A stretch of DNA of 64,000 bases from Tissierella sp. MB52-C2 (GTDB taxonomy: Bacteria; Bacillota; Clostridia; Tissierellales; Tissierellaceae), in the NCBI RefSeq assembly GCF_030931715.1, contig NZ_CP133261.1, positions 1,364,001 to 1,428,000 of the forward strand. Direction: 5' to 3'. The notes beneath the pieces were generated by a model. That model saw only the letters and a program-made list of their open reading frames with translations, did not search any database and was not told the origin of the DNA. The position numbers were made by a program, and so were the translations under genes. Below are positions 8,913 through 18,041 of the stretch, piece by piece (position 1 is the stretch's first letter; the number at the start of each line of letters is the position of its first letter).

Positions 8913-10667
8913 TTAAGAAGAAGCAATAGTTTGTGCAGGAACTAACTGGCTGTTATAAAGTCTTTCATAATAGCTACCGTTTTTTAATAATTGATTATGA
9001 GTTCCACTTTCCACTATATTACCATTATCCATGACCAAAATTAAGTCTGCCTCCCGTATGGTTGAAAGCCTGTGGGCTATAACAAAGCTTGTTCTACCTT
9101 CAACCATTTTTAGGAAGGCTCTTTGTATATGGATTTCTGTTCTAGTATCTATATTACTTGTGGCCTCATCTAAAATAAGCATTGGTGGATCCACAAGCAT
9201 TACCCGGGCAATGGTAAGGAGTTGTTTTTGTCCTTGAGATAGGTTTCCACCATCATCAGAAATAAGTGTATCATAACCATGAGGTAAACATTGTATGAAA
9301 TTGTGAGCGTCAGCAGCTTTAGCAGCTGCAATAATTTCTTCATCTGTTGCATCTGACTTACCATAAGAGATATTATCTCGTATAGTACCTGAAAATAGCC
9401 ATGTGTCCTGAAGTACCATACCAAAACTAGATCGTAGACTATCACGGCTAATGGACTTAATATCAATACCATCAATGGATATGGAACCTTTATCAATATC
9501 ATAAAATCTCATAAGTAAGTTTACAAGAGTTGTCTTACCTGCACCAGTTTTACCAACTATGGCAATTCTAGTACCAGATTTTACATTTAGATTGAAATTT
9601 GTAATCAAAGGATTATCAGGGCTATATGAAAAACTCACGTTATTAAAGTCTATTTTACCTAGACTATCTTTAATATTAATAGCGTCTATAGCATCAGCTT
9701 TTTCTGGAGGTGTATCAAGAATATAGAATATACGTTGTGCTGATGCAGCTGCAGCCTGTATCTGAGTAAATATTCCAGTTATCTCATTGAAAGGTTTTGC
9801 AAATAGATTTGAGTAAATAAGAAAGCTTGAAATGTCTCCAACTGTGATTTTGCCTAATATAGCTAAAGTACTGCCCATAATACCTATAATAGCATAGGTA
9901 TTATTGTTCACAAGGCGAGTAGTAGGTCCAGATAGTGAGCCATAAAACTGTGATTTTACTCCTGAATTATATAGTGTATTGTTAATTACTTTAAATTTCT
10001 CGAAAGAACGATCTTCATAATTAAAGGCTGTGACAATTTTTTGTCCACTAATAATTTCTTCCACATAGTCATTTAACTTTCCTAAGCTTTTTGCTTGATT
10101 TCTAAACATTTGTTGTGAACGATTAGCAATAAATCGTGCCATTAAAAAGGAAGCAGGAGCAGAAAAAATCACTATTATTGTCATAATTGGACTTATATAT
10201 AGCATAAATCCTATTGCACCTACGATAGTAACCATAGCCGTAAGCAATGTTGAAAGTCCATGAAGCATTCCATCTGAAACAGTATCTATATCATTGATAA
10301 AACGACTTATTGTATCACCATGAGGGTGACCATCATAGAACTTAAGAGGCAGTATACTAATTTTATCAAAAAGTTGATGACGCATATCATTGACAGTTTT
10401 ATATGAAATCCAATTTGTTAAATAGGTCAAGAGCCATGTAAATAAGTTACCAAGACCATAGATCAATGCCAAAATAATTAAAGTTTTGAATAGTAATGTA
10501 AAATCTACTGCATCTATTCCAATCATATGATCAATAGATTTACCTATGAGCATAGGACCAATTAAGCTTGACACAACACTTAGAAAGGCGGCTATGAAGG
10601 AACCAAATACATAAGCTTTGTAGCTTTCAATATATTTTAAAGTTCTCTTTAATATATTCTTGTTCAT
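8913..10667 (-). CDS. Heterodimeric ABC exporter subunit with canonical ATP site
   Basis: This 584-residue half-transporter has a six-helix membrane domain (about residues 1-320) fused to an ATPase domain. It shows Walker A GKTGAGKTT, signature LSQGQ, Walker B MLILDEATSNID with the catalytic Glu, and the switch region VIAHRLSTI. It overlaps the upstream subunit gene by 4 bp (10664-10667). The pair resembles TM288/TM287 or BmrD/BmrC: multidrug or lipid exporters in which only one ATP site is fully active. The substrate is unknown; the divergent LysR gene suggests inducible control. Confidence 0.93.
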   Translation of the reverse strand: MNKNILKRTLKYIESYKAYVFGSFIAAFLSVVSSLIGPMLIGKSIDHMIGIDAVDFTLLFKTLIILALIYGLGNLFTWLLTYLTNWISYKTVNDMRHQLFDKISILPLKFYDGHPHGDTISRFINDIDTVSDGMLHGLSTLLTAMVTIVGAIGFMLYISPIMTIIVIFSAPASFLMARFIANRSQQMFRNQAKSLGKLNDYVEEIISGQKIVTAFNYEDRSFEKFKVINNTLYNSGVKSQFYGSLSGPTTRLVNNNTYAIIGIMGSTLAILGKITVGDISSFLIYSNLFAKPFNEITGIFTQIQAAAASAQRIFYILDTPPEKADAIDAINIKDSLGKIDFNNVSFSYSPDNPLITNFNLNVKSGTRIAIVGKTGAGKTTLVNLLMRFYDIDKGSISIDGIDIKSISRDSLRSSFGMVLQDTWLFSGTIRDNISYGKSDATDEEIIAAAKAADAHNFIQCLPHGYDTLISDDGGNLSQGQKQLLTIARVMLVDPPMLILDEATSNIDTRTEIHIQRAFLKMVEGRTSFVIAHRLSTIREADLILVMDNGNIVESGTHNQLLKNGSYYERLYNSQLVPAQTIASS

Positions 10668-12400
10668 ATAGAAGCCTCCTCATTTGAAAATTGTGATAAA
10701 CATATTTCTTTATATACTTCACAATTATTCATAAGTTCTTTATGTGTACCAGAGCCTACAATATGTCTGTCATCAAATACAATAATTTTATCAACTTCCT
10801 TTATAGTGCTAACCCTCTGAGATACAATTATTACAGTCATATTTTTACTAATTTCATTAATTGCTTGTCTTAGTGCTGCATCTGTAGCGAAGTCTAATGC
10901 ACTTGCAGAATCATCAAGTATCAAAATATCAGGTTCTGAAACTACAGCACGAGCGATGGTCATACGTTGTTTTTGTCCACCTGAAAAGTTTAATCCACCA
11001 CGTGATACCTGTGTGTTATATCCATTGGGAAGCTTTGAAATAAATTCATCAGCCTGTGCAATTTTAGCTGCTGCTACAATCTCTTCATCTGTGGCATTTT
11101 GTTTGCCCCAACGAATGTTTTCTGCTATACTTTCTGTGAATAGCACCGCATTTTGTGGTACAATACCAATTTTGTTACGTAGTTCATGAAGTTTATAATC
11201 TTTAACATCTATTCCATCTACAAATATATTACCTTTTGTCGCATCATAAAACCTAGGAATAAGGTTTATGAATGTAGATTTTCCTGATCCGGTGCTACCT
11301 ATAAGTCCAATAGTTTCTCCAGGATTAATATCTATTGAAATATCTTCAAGAACCATATCACCTGTATTGCTGTAAGCAAAGGAAACATTGGTGAACTGAA
11401 TTGATGGAGTGTTATTATTTATAATACTGGGAAGACACTCTGCATTGTCTGGAATCGACGTAGTAATAGCTAACACCTCATTTATACGATCGGCAGAAGC
11501 AGCTGCCCTAGTAAATATAATTACAAGGTTGGATACCACTATAAGTGCAAGTAGTATTTGAGTAATATAATTTACAAATGCAATAATTTCTCCATGAGAA
11601 AGCTTTCCCGTATTAACATGGAACCCAGCGACCCATAATATGGCTATGATAGCAGCATTCATTACAAATGAAGTCATAGGATTAAGTAATGCAGATATCT
11701 TACCAACACTAATGGCAGATTCAGTTAAATCATCGTTTGCGGCGTAAAATCGTTGTTTTTCATTTTCGGTTCTTGCAAATGCACGGATTACTCTTATTCC
11801 AGAAAGATTCTCTCGCAATATTAGTCCCATTTTATCCAGTTTCCTTTGATATTTACGATAAAGGGGTGAAGATTTGCTTATAACAAAATACAATATAATT
11901 GCAAAAATAGGTGTAACAGCTAAAAAAATCAGTGATAATTTAAAATCTAGTATCATGGCCATGATGATTGCACCTATACATATAAAAGGTGCACGTATAA
12001 CCAGACGTATAAGCATTGCAACTGCAAGCTGAAGTTGATTTACGTCATTTGTAATTCGATTTATTAGTGATGATGTACCAAAAGTATCTATTTCCGAATA
12101 AGAAAAAGAAGATATATGTTTAAAAAGAGTATTTCTTAAAGTCGTACCAAAACCTTGTGATGCACGTGCCGCATAATATTGACATATCATAGAGCTGCAA
12201 AATCCTAGTATTGCCATTAGGAGCATAAGTCCGCCCATTTTAAGTACATAATCTGTATCGTGTTTATCAACACCATTATTAATGATAAGTGCTATAATTG
12301 TAGGCAGTAGTAATTCAAGGATTGCTTCCAACAGCTTAAAAGCTGGACCAATTATACATTCTTTTTTATATGGTTTTAAAAAGACTGCAAGTTTGAACAA
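10664..12400 (-). CDS. Heterodimeric ABC exporter subunit with degenerate Walker B
   Basis: This half-transporter (about 579 residues) has membrane and ATPase domains: Walker A GSTGSGKST, signature LNFSGGQKQR, and Walker B ILILDDSASALD, where the catalytic Glu is Asp. That marks the degenerate-site partner of a heterodimer. I place the start at the TTG at 12400, because GGTGGAGG lies 9 nt upstream; the ATG at 12409 directly abuts that site and the longer frame to 12454 has no ribosome site. From the TTG the protein begins FKLAVFLKPYKK, as is usual in this family. The 3' end overlaps its partner by 4 bp. Confidence 0.9.
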   Translation of the reverse strand: MFKLAVFLKPYKKECIIGPAFKLLEAILELLLPTIIALIINNGVDKHDTDYVLKMGGLMLLMAILGFCSSMICQYYAARASQGFGTTLRNTLFKHISSFSYSEIDTFGTSSLINRITNDVNQLQLAVAMLIRLVIRAPFICIGAIIMAMILDFKLSLIFLAVTPIFAIILYFVISKSSPLYRKYQRKLDKMGLILRENLSGIRVIRAFARTENEKQRFYAANDDLTESAISVGKISALLNPMTSFVMNAAIIAILWVAGFHVNTGKLSHGEIIAFVNYITQILLALIVVSNLVIIFTRAAASADRINEVLAITTSIPDNAECLPSIINNNTPSIQFTNVSFAYSNTGDMVLEDISIDINPGETIGLIGSTGSGKSTFINLIPRFYDATKGNIFVDGIDVKDYKLHELRNKIGIVPQNAVLFTESIAENIRWGKQNATDEEIVAAAKIAQADEFISKLPNGYNTQVSRGGLNFSGGQKQRMTIARAVVSEPDILILDDSASALDFATDAALRQAINEISKNMTVIIVSQRVSTIKEVDKIIVFDDRHIVGSGTHKELMNNCEVYKEICLSQFSNEEASI

Positions 12401-12482
12401 ATTTATCATCCTCCACCGTGATATAATGATTAAAGATATATTGCACATTTTCATATCTCAGGCTATAATTGTATCATAGGAA

Positions 12483-12526
12483 TTGACATATTTAAAATAT
12501 CTATTTCATATATGTGATATATGAAA
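12483..12526 (+). promoter_or_regulatory. Promoter-like site and palindromic operator in the exporter/LysR intergenic region
   Basis: A perfect inverted repeat has arms TTTCATATAT (12504-12513) and ATATATGAAA (12517-12526) around a 3-nt centre. It fits the T-N11-A pattern of LysR-family sites. TTGACA at 12483-12488 is a possible -35 with a weak -10 inside the repeat. Placement between divergent genes suggests that the LysR protein controls itself and the exporter. Confidence 0.6.
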
Positions 12527-12553
12527 AACATATATCATTTTGGAGGTTTTTTT

Positions 12554-13423
12554 ATGGATTTAAGACAATTAAAATATTTTCTTACAATTGCAGAGGAAGG
12601 TCAGATAACTTCAGCGGCTAAAAAACTTAATATGGCACAGCCGCCCCTAAGCCAGCAACTCAAGCTTTTGGAAGAGGAGCTTGGTGTAAAGCTCGTAGAA
12701 CGAGGCTCACGACATGTGAAGCTTACAGATGCGGGGAAAATCTTGATGAACAGAGCACGTCAAATCTTAGAGCTATCGAATTCAGTTGTAAAGGAAATTG
12801 ACGATTTCAGCAAAGGACTGAAGGGAACCTTATCAATAGGTACAGTTTCCTCCTCAGGCGAAACACTTTTAAGCGGAAGAATATCGGAATTTCGCAAGGA
12901 ACATTCTGGTATTAAGTTTGAAATATATGAGGGTAATACTTTTGCACTTATTGATCTTCTAAATAAAGGTATTATAGAAGTAGGAATTGCCAGGACACCA
13001 TTTAATGCCTTAAACTTTGAGTGTAAATATGCAAAGGCTGAACCTATGATAGCTGCAATACCAAAGGAATGCTATTGGGGCCCAACTGGTTCTACTGCAT
13101 CAGTCAGTGAACTAAAAGATAAGCCATTAATCATTTATAGAAGGTTTGAACATTTAATTTATGAAACCTGTATGGAGCATGGATTTGAACCAGAAATATT
13201 CTGTAAAAATGATGATGCTCGAACAACTCTTTTGTGGGCAAATGCAGGACTTGGAATAGCCATAGTCCCTAAGTCTGCATTTGAACTTGCTGCTAATAGA
13301 AATCTGCTTTACAAAGAGATAGAAAGTGAAAAGCTGAAAACTCAAATAGCTGCAATATGGGTGAAAGATAGGTATATTTCTCCTATTGCATTAAAATTTA
13401 TAGAAAGTTTCGGAAGCGTATAG
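12554..13423 (+). CDS. LysR-family transcriptional regulator
   Basis: The 289-residue protein has the N-terminal winged helix-turn-helix (MDLRQLKYFLTIAEEGQITSA, then AQPPLSQQLKLLEEELG) and a C-terminal periplasmic-binding-fold effector domain. The ATG at 12554 is chosen because GGAGG lies just upstream; a frame to 12521 adds 11 unlikely residues. It is divergent from the heterodimeric ABC exporter, with a perfect palindrome between them, so the exporter is the likely target. A 23-bp tandem duplication covers the last codons and the stop. The inducer is unknown. Confidence 0.92.
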   Translation: MDLRQLKYFLTIAEEGQITSAAKKLNMAQPPLSQQLKLLEEELGVKLVERGSRHVKLTDAGKILMNRARQILELSNSVVKEIDDFSKGLKGTLSIGTVSSSGETLLSGRISEFRKEHSGIKFEIYEGNTFALIDLLNKGIIEVGIARTPFNALNFECKYAKAEPMIAAIPKECYWGPTGSTASVSELKDKPLIIYRRFEHLIYETCMEHGFEPEIFCKNDDARTTLLWANAGLGIAIVPKSAFELAANRNLLYKEIESEKLKTQIAAIWVKDRYISPIALKFIESFGSV

Positions 13424-13453
13424 GTCAAAGTTTCGGAAGCGTATAGGTCAAAG
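13404..13453 (+). repeat. 23-bp tandem duplication across the LysR stop codon
   Basis: Two exact head-to-tail copies (13404-13426 and 13427-13449, unit starting AAAGTTTCGGAAGCG) are followed by four more matching bases. The first copy carries the LysR C terminus and stop, so the protein itself is unaffected. It looks like a slippage or repair scar. Confidence 0.9.
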
Positions 13454-13548
13454 ATATAATTGCACACTCTCAAAAAGTCACTGTGAATCCGCTTCTATGG
13501 GATGGAAAAGAATATGCCGATGATATTTTGAGCATACCCTTTAGATAA
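13447..13548 (+). pseudogene. C-terminal fragment of an unrecognised gene
   Basis: A short open stretch starts right after an in-frame stop in the tandem repeat and encodes about 33 residues (ending WDGKEYADDILSIPFR) with no start or ribosome site. Its composition is protein-like, so it may be the tail of a deleted gene. I do not recognise the family. Confidence 0.35.
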
Positions 13549-13630
13549 AAACTTAATATGAAATTAAGAGGCTAAGTTTTAGGTGGACTTCAATGACTGA
13601 TAGACTTAATCTCTTTTTTATACTCAAGAA

Positions 13631-13810
13631 AGGAATACAGTAGATTCCCTACAAAATATAAGAAAACTAAAAGAAAAGAATATCGCCATATTTTTTGAGA
13701 AAGAGGGAGTCAACACCTTAGAGAGCAACGGAGAATTATTAATTACAATCCTTAGCAGTCAAGCTCAAGAGGAGAGCAGAAACTTAAGTGAAATACAAGG
13801 TGGGAATTAA
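13631..13810 (+). pseudogene. Serine recombinase (resolvase-type) relic
   Basis: Sixty codons read RNTVDSLQNIRKLKEKNIAI, then FFEKEGVNTLES and LLITILSSQAQEESRNLSE, which is the end of the catalytic domain of large serine recombinases, including the conserved EESRN helix. There is no start, no N-terminal Ser motif and no C-terminal DNA-binding part, and the frame stops just after the motif. It is the remnant of an integrated or transposing element that once inserted beside the LysR gene. Confidence 0.85.
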
Positions 13811-14156
13811 TAGTTAAAATACTTAGAATTTCATTGTTATCAGGTAACTTAAATGAATAATGGGGAAGTTTTGGTAAATTTAAGTGCTTTATGTTGAAAT
13901 AAATCTCCTAAGGATATACAATAACAATGTTGTTGCAAGAATTGAAACATAAGATGAAAAATATCTAAAAAATACAATAGCTGTATATAATTTTATTACC
14001 AAAAAGCAATATATTGGTATTCTTATAAGTATGCTTGATCTTAATATAATAAACTTAAAATTATTCTTTAGAGAATTGATGAAATATAAAAGTTTTATTT
14101 CCTGCCATAAGGTTTATTATACTATCCTCAAAAAAATCTTTTGAAATTTAAAGCAA
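13811..14156. other. Non-coding, decayed intergenic stretch
   Basis: There is no open frame of convincing composition, no RNA motif and no repeat. It lies between the recombinase relic and the promoter of the two-component genes and is probably eroded mobile-element DNA. Confidence 0.5.
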
Positions 14157-14185
14157 TTGTTGCACATATAGAAAAGAGTTATAAT
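14157..14185 (+). promoter_or_regulatory. Promoter of the two-component/ABC exporter operon
   Basis: TTGTTG (14157-14162), a 17-bp spacer and a consensus TATAAT (14180-14185) lie 34 bp upstream of the response regulator ATG. Confidence 0.65.
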
Positions 14186-14219
14186 AAAAATATCATAGAT
14201 TGAATGTGAGGTAGAAATC

Positions 14220-14909
14220 ATGAAAATTTTACTGGTTGAAGATGATAAAAATATAAGTGAAATGGTTTGTGATTATTTAGAGGGTGAATCCTATGAAGTT
14301 ATACAGGTATATGATGGGAATGAAGCGATACATAAATTTGAGAAAGATAAATATGACGCGGCATTAGTAGATTTGATGCTTCCTAGCTCTAGTGGATTGG
14401 AAGTAATTAAGGCCATCCGCGCTACAAGTATGATACCGATTATTATCATTACTGCAAAAGATAGTGATGCAGATAAAGCGATGGGCTTGAATTTAGGTGC
14501 GGATGATTATGTCACAAAACCTTTTTCTATCATTGAATTATCTGCAAGAATCAAGGCAAATATCAGACGTGCTACAAAATACAACCAAACAGAAACTGAG
14601 AAAAATTCTATAATTTCAATTAAGGATTTGGAAATTAACATCACTCAATATCAGGTAAAACGAAATGAGGAACTCTTAAATCTAACTCACACAGAATTTG
14701 AGATTTTGAGACTGCTGGCATCGAATCCAGGCAGAGCATTTTCCAAGGAACAGCTCTATAATTTAATTTGGAAAGAACCTTACTACGGTAATGAAAGCGT
14801 ATTGAATACTCATATGAATAGATTGCGGAATAAGCTTCGTACAGAAAAAGAGGATACGGAATATATTAAAACATTGTGGGGAATCGGATATAAGATGGAG
14901 GAAGATTAG
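14220..14909 (+). CDS. OmpR-family response regulator
   Basis: The 229-residue regulator has a receiver domain (acidic pocket EDD at residues 7-9, phospho-acceptor Asp51 in LVDLMLP, Lys in YVTKPFS) and a C-terminal winged helix (FEILRLLASNPGRAFSKEQLYNLIW, cited in parts: GRAFSKEQLYNLIW). The histidine kinase gene begins at the base after its stop, and an ABC exporter follows, the arrangement of lantibiotic/bacitracin response systems (BceRS/BcrRS-like). It probably activates the exporter genes. Confidence 0.95.
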   Translation: MKILLVEDDKNISEMVCDYLEGESYEVIQVYDGNEAIHKFEKDKYDAALVDLMLPSSSGLEVIKAIRATSMIPIIIITAKDSDADKAMGLNLGADDYVTKPFSIIELSARIKANIRRATKYNQTETEKNSIISIKDLEINITQYQVKRNEELLNLTHTEFEILRLLASNPGRAFSKEQLYNLIWKEPYYGNESVLNTHMNRLRNKLRTEKEDTEYIKTLWGIGYKMEED

Positions 14910-15842
14910 ATGTATGTGATATTGGTGATTGTTATTTTTATTTTTTTATGCATAAGCGTGTTTGAGCATAGGAAAGTAATAAATCAGTCCAAAGAAATGG
15001 ACTATATCAGTAAAAAAATAGAATCTATTTTGCAGGGAAATGGTAAGGAGTTCATCATGGTATCGTCTGAAAGTGAAATGGTAAAGAGGATTGCTGTAAG
15101 TGTTAATCATTTACTTGAACGGCATTATCAGAATCAGATAGAGTATCAGAAATCACATAAAATAATGAGTCAGGTATTAACAAATGTTTCTCATGACTTA
15201 AGAACACCATTGACTGTTTTAAAGGGATATACGGAAATTCTTCAAATAAAATCGAAAGATACTGTTTCAAATGAGGAGATTACAAATTTAATTCATAAAC
15301 TGGATACAAAAACTCAGGAGATTGTAAGAATGATTAACCAGTTCTTTAGCATGGCAAAACTGGAATCAGGGGATATGATTTTAAATATACAAAGACTAGA
15401 TATTGGAAGAATATGCAGGAATATTATACTGGAATATTATGATTTGCTTGAAAAACAAAACTTTCAGGTAGAGATTCAAATACCTGATTATCCAATCTGG
15501 GCAGATGTGGATCAGGAAGCACTGGAGCGTATTCTGAAAAATCTGATTGATAATGCAATGAAATATGGCGTGGATGGAAGCTTTCTGGGAATCATAGTAC
15601 AGGAAATAAACAATGAGATAGTAATAAAAATTGAAGACCATGGTGTTGGCATAGTGGCAAAAGAAAAAGAAGAAATTTTTAATAGAACCTTTACTTTAAA
15701 TAGTAGCAAGGAGAGAAAACATTCAGGAAGTGGTCTTGGACTTCCGATATGCAGAAACCTGATTAAGCAAATGAATGGTACAATTCATGTTTCCAGTGTT
15801 CCAGAAAAAGAAACTATATTTTCTGTACATTTAAAAAGTTAG
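14910..15842 (+). CDS. Sensor histidine kinase with a single N-terminal membrane span
   Basis: The 310-residue kinase has one hydrophobic span at residues 2-20 and almost no extracytoplasmic sensor, then a linker, a dimerisation/phosphoacceptor box (SHDLRTPLTVLKGY, His95), N box NLIDNAMKYG, and G boxes DHGVGI and GSGLGL. The very small sensor part suggests intramembrane sensing or sensing through the partner ABC transporter, as known for peptide-antibiotic systems. It starts directly after the regulator stop, so translation is coupled. Confidence 0.94.
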   Translation: MYVILVIVIFIFLCISVFEHRKVINQSKEMDYISKKIESILQGNGKEFIMVSSESEMVKRIAVSVNHLLERHYQNQIEYQKSHKIMSQVLTNVSHDLRTPLTVLKGYTEILQIKSKDTVSNEEITNLIHKLDTKTQEIVRMINQFFSMAKLESGDMILNIQRLDIGRICRNIILEYYDLLEKQNFQVEIQIPDYPIWADVDQEALERILKNLIDNAMKYGVDGSFLGIIVQEINNEIVIKIEDHGVGIVAKEKEEIFNRTFTLNSSKERKHSGSGLGLPICRNLIKQMNGTIHVSSVPEKETIFSVHLKS

Positions 15843-15919
15843 AAAAAAGTTAGAATTAAAATAGAAAAAAGAGAAGTTCACTCTGTATACTTAGAAATAT
15901 GCAAAGGAGGGAACATACA

Positions 15920-16840
15920 ATGGAATATATATTGGAAACCAATGGGCTTACTAAATCGTACAAAAAGAAAATGGCAGTCGATCATGTGAATTTACATGTC
16001 AAAAAAGGTGAAATCTACGGGTTCGTCGGGCCAAATGGAGCTGGCAAGAGTACCATATTAAAAATGATTTTGAATCTTACAAAACCGGATTCTGGAGAGA
16101 TAAAAATATTTGGAGAGACAGTTAGCAATAATAATTTTGAAATATTGAAACGGATTGGCTCAATCATAGAAAATCCATATTTTTATGACAAACTAACTGG
16201 ACGTGAAAACCTGAAATTGCATTGTGAATATATGGGGTATCATAATAAAGGACAGATTGATCATGTATTAGAGGCTGTTTCGCTGACAGATATTGAAAAT
16301 AAAGCGGTAGCACATTATTCCTTAGGAATGAAGCAGCGTTTAGCAACTGCAAGAGCAATCTTGACAAAACCCCAAATTTTGATATTAGATGAACCTATCA
16401 ATGCACTAGATCCAGAAGGAATACGGGAAATGCGCTCTTTGTTTCGTAAATTAAATGAGGAATGGGGAATCAGTATTCTTATTTCGAGTCATATTTTATC
16501 AGAAGTAGAACTAATTGCTGACACGATTGGTGTCATACAGAAAGGACGACTTCTGAAAGAAATATCCATAGAAGATATTCATGATTATAGTACAGAGTAT
16601 ATGGAAGCAGAGGTAAGTGATACCAGCCGTGTAGGATATCTGTTAGAAGAAAAGCTGGGTATTACGAATTATAAAATTATTTCTGATAAAAAAATTCGGA
16701 TTTTTGATATGCATATATCCGGTACAGAAATCTCTGGATTGATTATCCAAAGCGGAATTGGGCTTGAAAGTATCCGAAAACAGAAAAATACATTGGAAGA
16801 TTATTTCTTCCAGTTGACAGAAGAGGATGAAAGATTATGA
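15920..16840 (+). CDS. BcrA-type ABC exporter ATPase
   Basis: The 306-residue ATPase has Walker A GPNGAGKST, signature YSLGMKQRLATARA, and Walker B ILILDEPINALDPEG. The degenerate signature (SLGMKQR) and the C-terminal extension of ~90 residues are typical of bacitracin/lantibiotic immunity ATPases. The ATG at 15920 is chosen over 15899 because AAAGGAGGG precedes it. The gene overlaps the permease gene by 4 bp, and both follow the two-component genes, so peptide-antibiotic resistance is the likely role. Confidence 0.92.
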   Translation: MEYILETNGLTKSYKKKMAVDHVNLHVKKGEIYGFVGPNGAGKSTILKMILNLTKPDSGEIKIFGETVSNNNFEILKRIGSIIENPYFYDKLTGRENLKLHCEYMGYHNKGQIDHVLEAVSLTDIENKAVAHYSLGMKQRLATARAILTKPQILILDEPINALDPEGIREMRSLFRKLNEEWGISILISSHILSEVELIADTIGVIQKGRLLKEISIEDIHDYSTEYMEAEVSDTSRVGYLLEEKLGITNYKIISDKKIRIFDMHISGTEISGLIIQSGIGLESIRKQKNTLEDYFFQLTEEDERL

Positions 16841-17535
16841 TGCAATTGATGAGATTAGAATTAAAAAAATATAAATTACAATATCATATCATAGGTGTCG
16901 TGATCGCCATTCTGTTAATAATGGCTTTTATTACCATTTCACTTGTTGATAGTATGACAGATCCTACACAGACAAAGGATACTTATGAAAGTACATTTAT
17001 GGCAATTAATCTATTAATAACGGTTATATTTTTGGTATATTCTTCTGTACTGATATCTAAGATAGTGATTAGTGAATATAACAATAAAACAATTATGATC
17101 TTATTTTGTTACCCACTGAGCCGAAAAAAACTTATGATAACAAAATTGCTAATGGTCAGTATTTTTACCATTATAGCTATGACAATCAGTTATTTGTGCT
17201 GTACTTTTTATCTGATAGGTATTGATTATTTTTTTGATATGGTGCAAGGTACTTTTAATATAAGTTATCTGAATCCATACATTACTGAAGCAGTTACCAG
17301 TATAGTAATGAGCGGTGTCTTATCCCTAATTCCATTTGTTATAGGGATGCAGAAAAAATCAGTACCGGTTACGATTGTGAGCTCTTTGTTGGTCATATTT
17401 TTAAGACAAGTGATTATTACAAAAAATATGGGATACAGAGAAACTCTGCCACAATTAATTATTGTGGTAATACTCACGTTGATTGCTGTAAAATATACAT
17501 TTTATAAAAAAGTAAATGAACTGGATAATTTGTAA
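16837..17535 (+). CDS. ABC-2 type permease (bacitracin/lantibiotic exporter subunit)
   Basis: The 232-residue protein has six predicted hydrophobic segments and the ABC-2 signature region after helix 2 (FCYPLSRKKLMITKLL), which follows the family rule of a cytoplasmic coupling stretch. It overlaps the ATPase gene by ATGA and is the only membrane partner in the set, so the transporter is probably an A2B2 complex. The substrate is inferred from context to be a cell-wall-active peptide. Confidence 0.85.
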   Translation: MMQLMRLELKKYKLQYHIIGVVIAILLIMAFITISLVDSMTDPTQTKDTYESTFMAINLLITVIFLVYSSVLISKIVISEYNNKTIMILFCYPLSRKKLMITKLLMVSIFTIIAMTISYLCCTFYLIGIDYFFDMVQGTFNISYLNPYITEAVTSIVMSGVLSLIPFVIGMQKKSVPVTIVSSLLVIFLRQVIITKNMGYRETLPQLIIVVILTLIAVKYTFYKKVNELDNL

Positions 17536-17554
17536 GGAATAATAATATGGGAAG

Positions 17555-17749
17555 ATGTTAGTTTTAATCTTTGAAGATTCAGAAGAAAAGATAATGGAAA
17601 TAGTCATAAAAGTACTGGCTGAGAAAGAGAAACTAGAAATTGTTTTGCCAAGGCAGTGTGATGTGCTGGAGTATAAAGATATAGTTATTAGCTGTAGGAG
17701 TAGCGAGGTATTTAGACTACATCATTCGTGTAGCAACAAGGCACGTTAA
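17555..17749 (+). CDS. Small hypothetical ORF, possibly a gene remnant
   Basis: A 64-codon frame lies 19 bp after the exporter permease. It begins MLVLIFEDSEEK and has Glu/Lys/Val-rich content, a protein-like start but an atypical end (Cys, His, Arg rich). The ribosome site is poor. It may be the N-terminal residue of a decayed regulator. I do not recognise a family. Confidence 0.25.
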   Translation: MLVLIFEDSEEKIMEIVIKVLAEKEKLEIVLPRQCDVLEYKDIVISCRSSEVFRLHHSCSNKAR

Positions 17750-17961
17750 GTGTATAATTCTGATGATGTGTTATGATCAAAACGATAAATAAGGTATATA
17801 AACTAGAATATATAATGGTTTTGGTGCAAAAAGTGGGCGAAAATTAGGCTGGAAACAGAAGTTTGAGTTTTGAATTAAGTAGACAAAGCATTCTATTAAG
17901 TGTAGTAAATTTATATTATTTTTACTGTATCTAGTGAGATAGCACAATATTAATATAGTTC

Positions 17962-18014
17962 TTGACATAAAAATTTTATTAAACTAAGCTTGTAGTATGA
18001 GTTAACGTTAGCTC
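17962..18014 (+). promoter_or_regulatory. Promoter with overlapping palindrome upstream of the C45-type hydrolase
   Basis: TTGACA at 17962-17967 is followed 17 bp later by a weak -10 (TAAGCT, 17985-17990). A near-perfect 16-bp palindrome, GAGTTAACGTTAGCTC (17999-18014), sits at the expected start region, a typical place for a TetR-like repressor. No repressor gene is adjacent. Confidence 0.45.
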
Positions 18015-18041
18015 TCAAATTGAAAATAGGAGAGTGAAATT

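Noticed and set aside
9031-11189. Antisense frames across the ABC exporter ATPase domains
   Set aside because: They are mirror images of conserved ATPase motifs on the coding strand and have no starts with ribosome sites.
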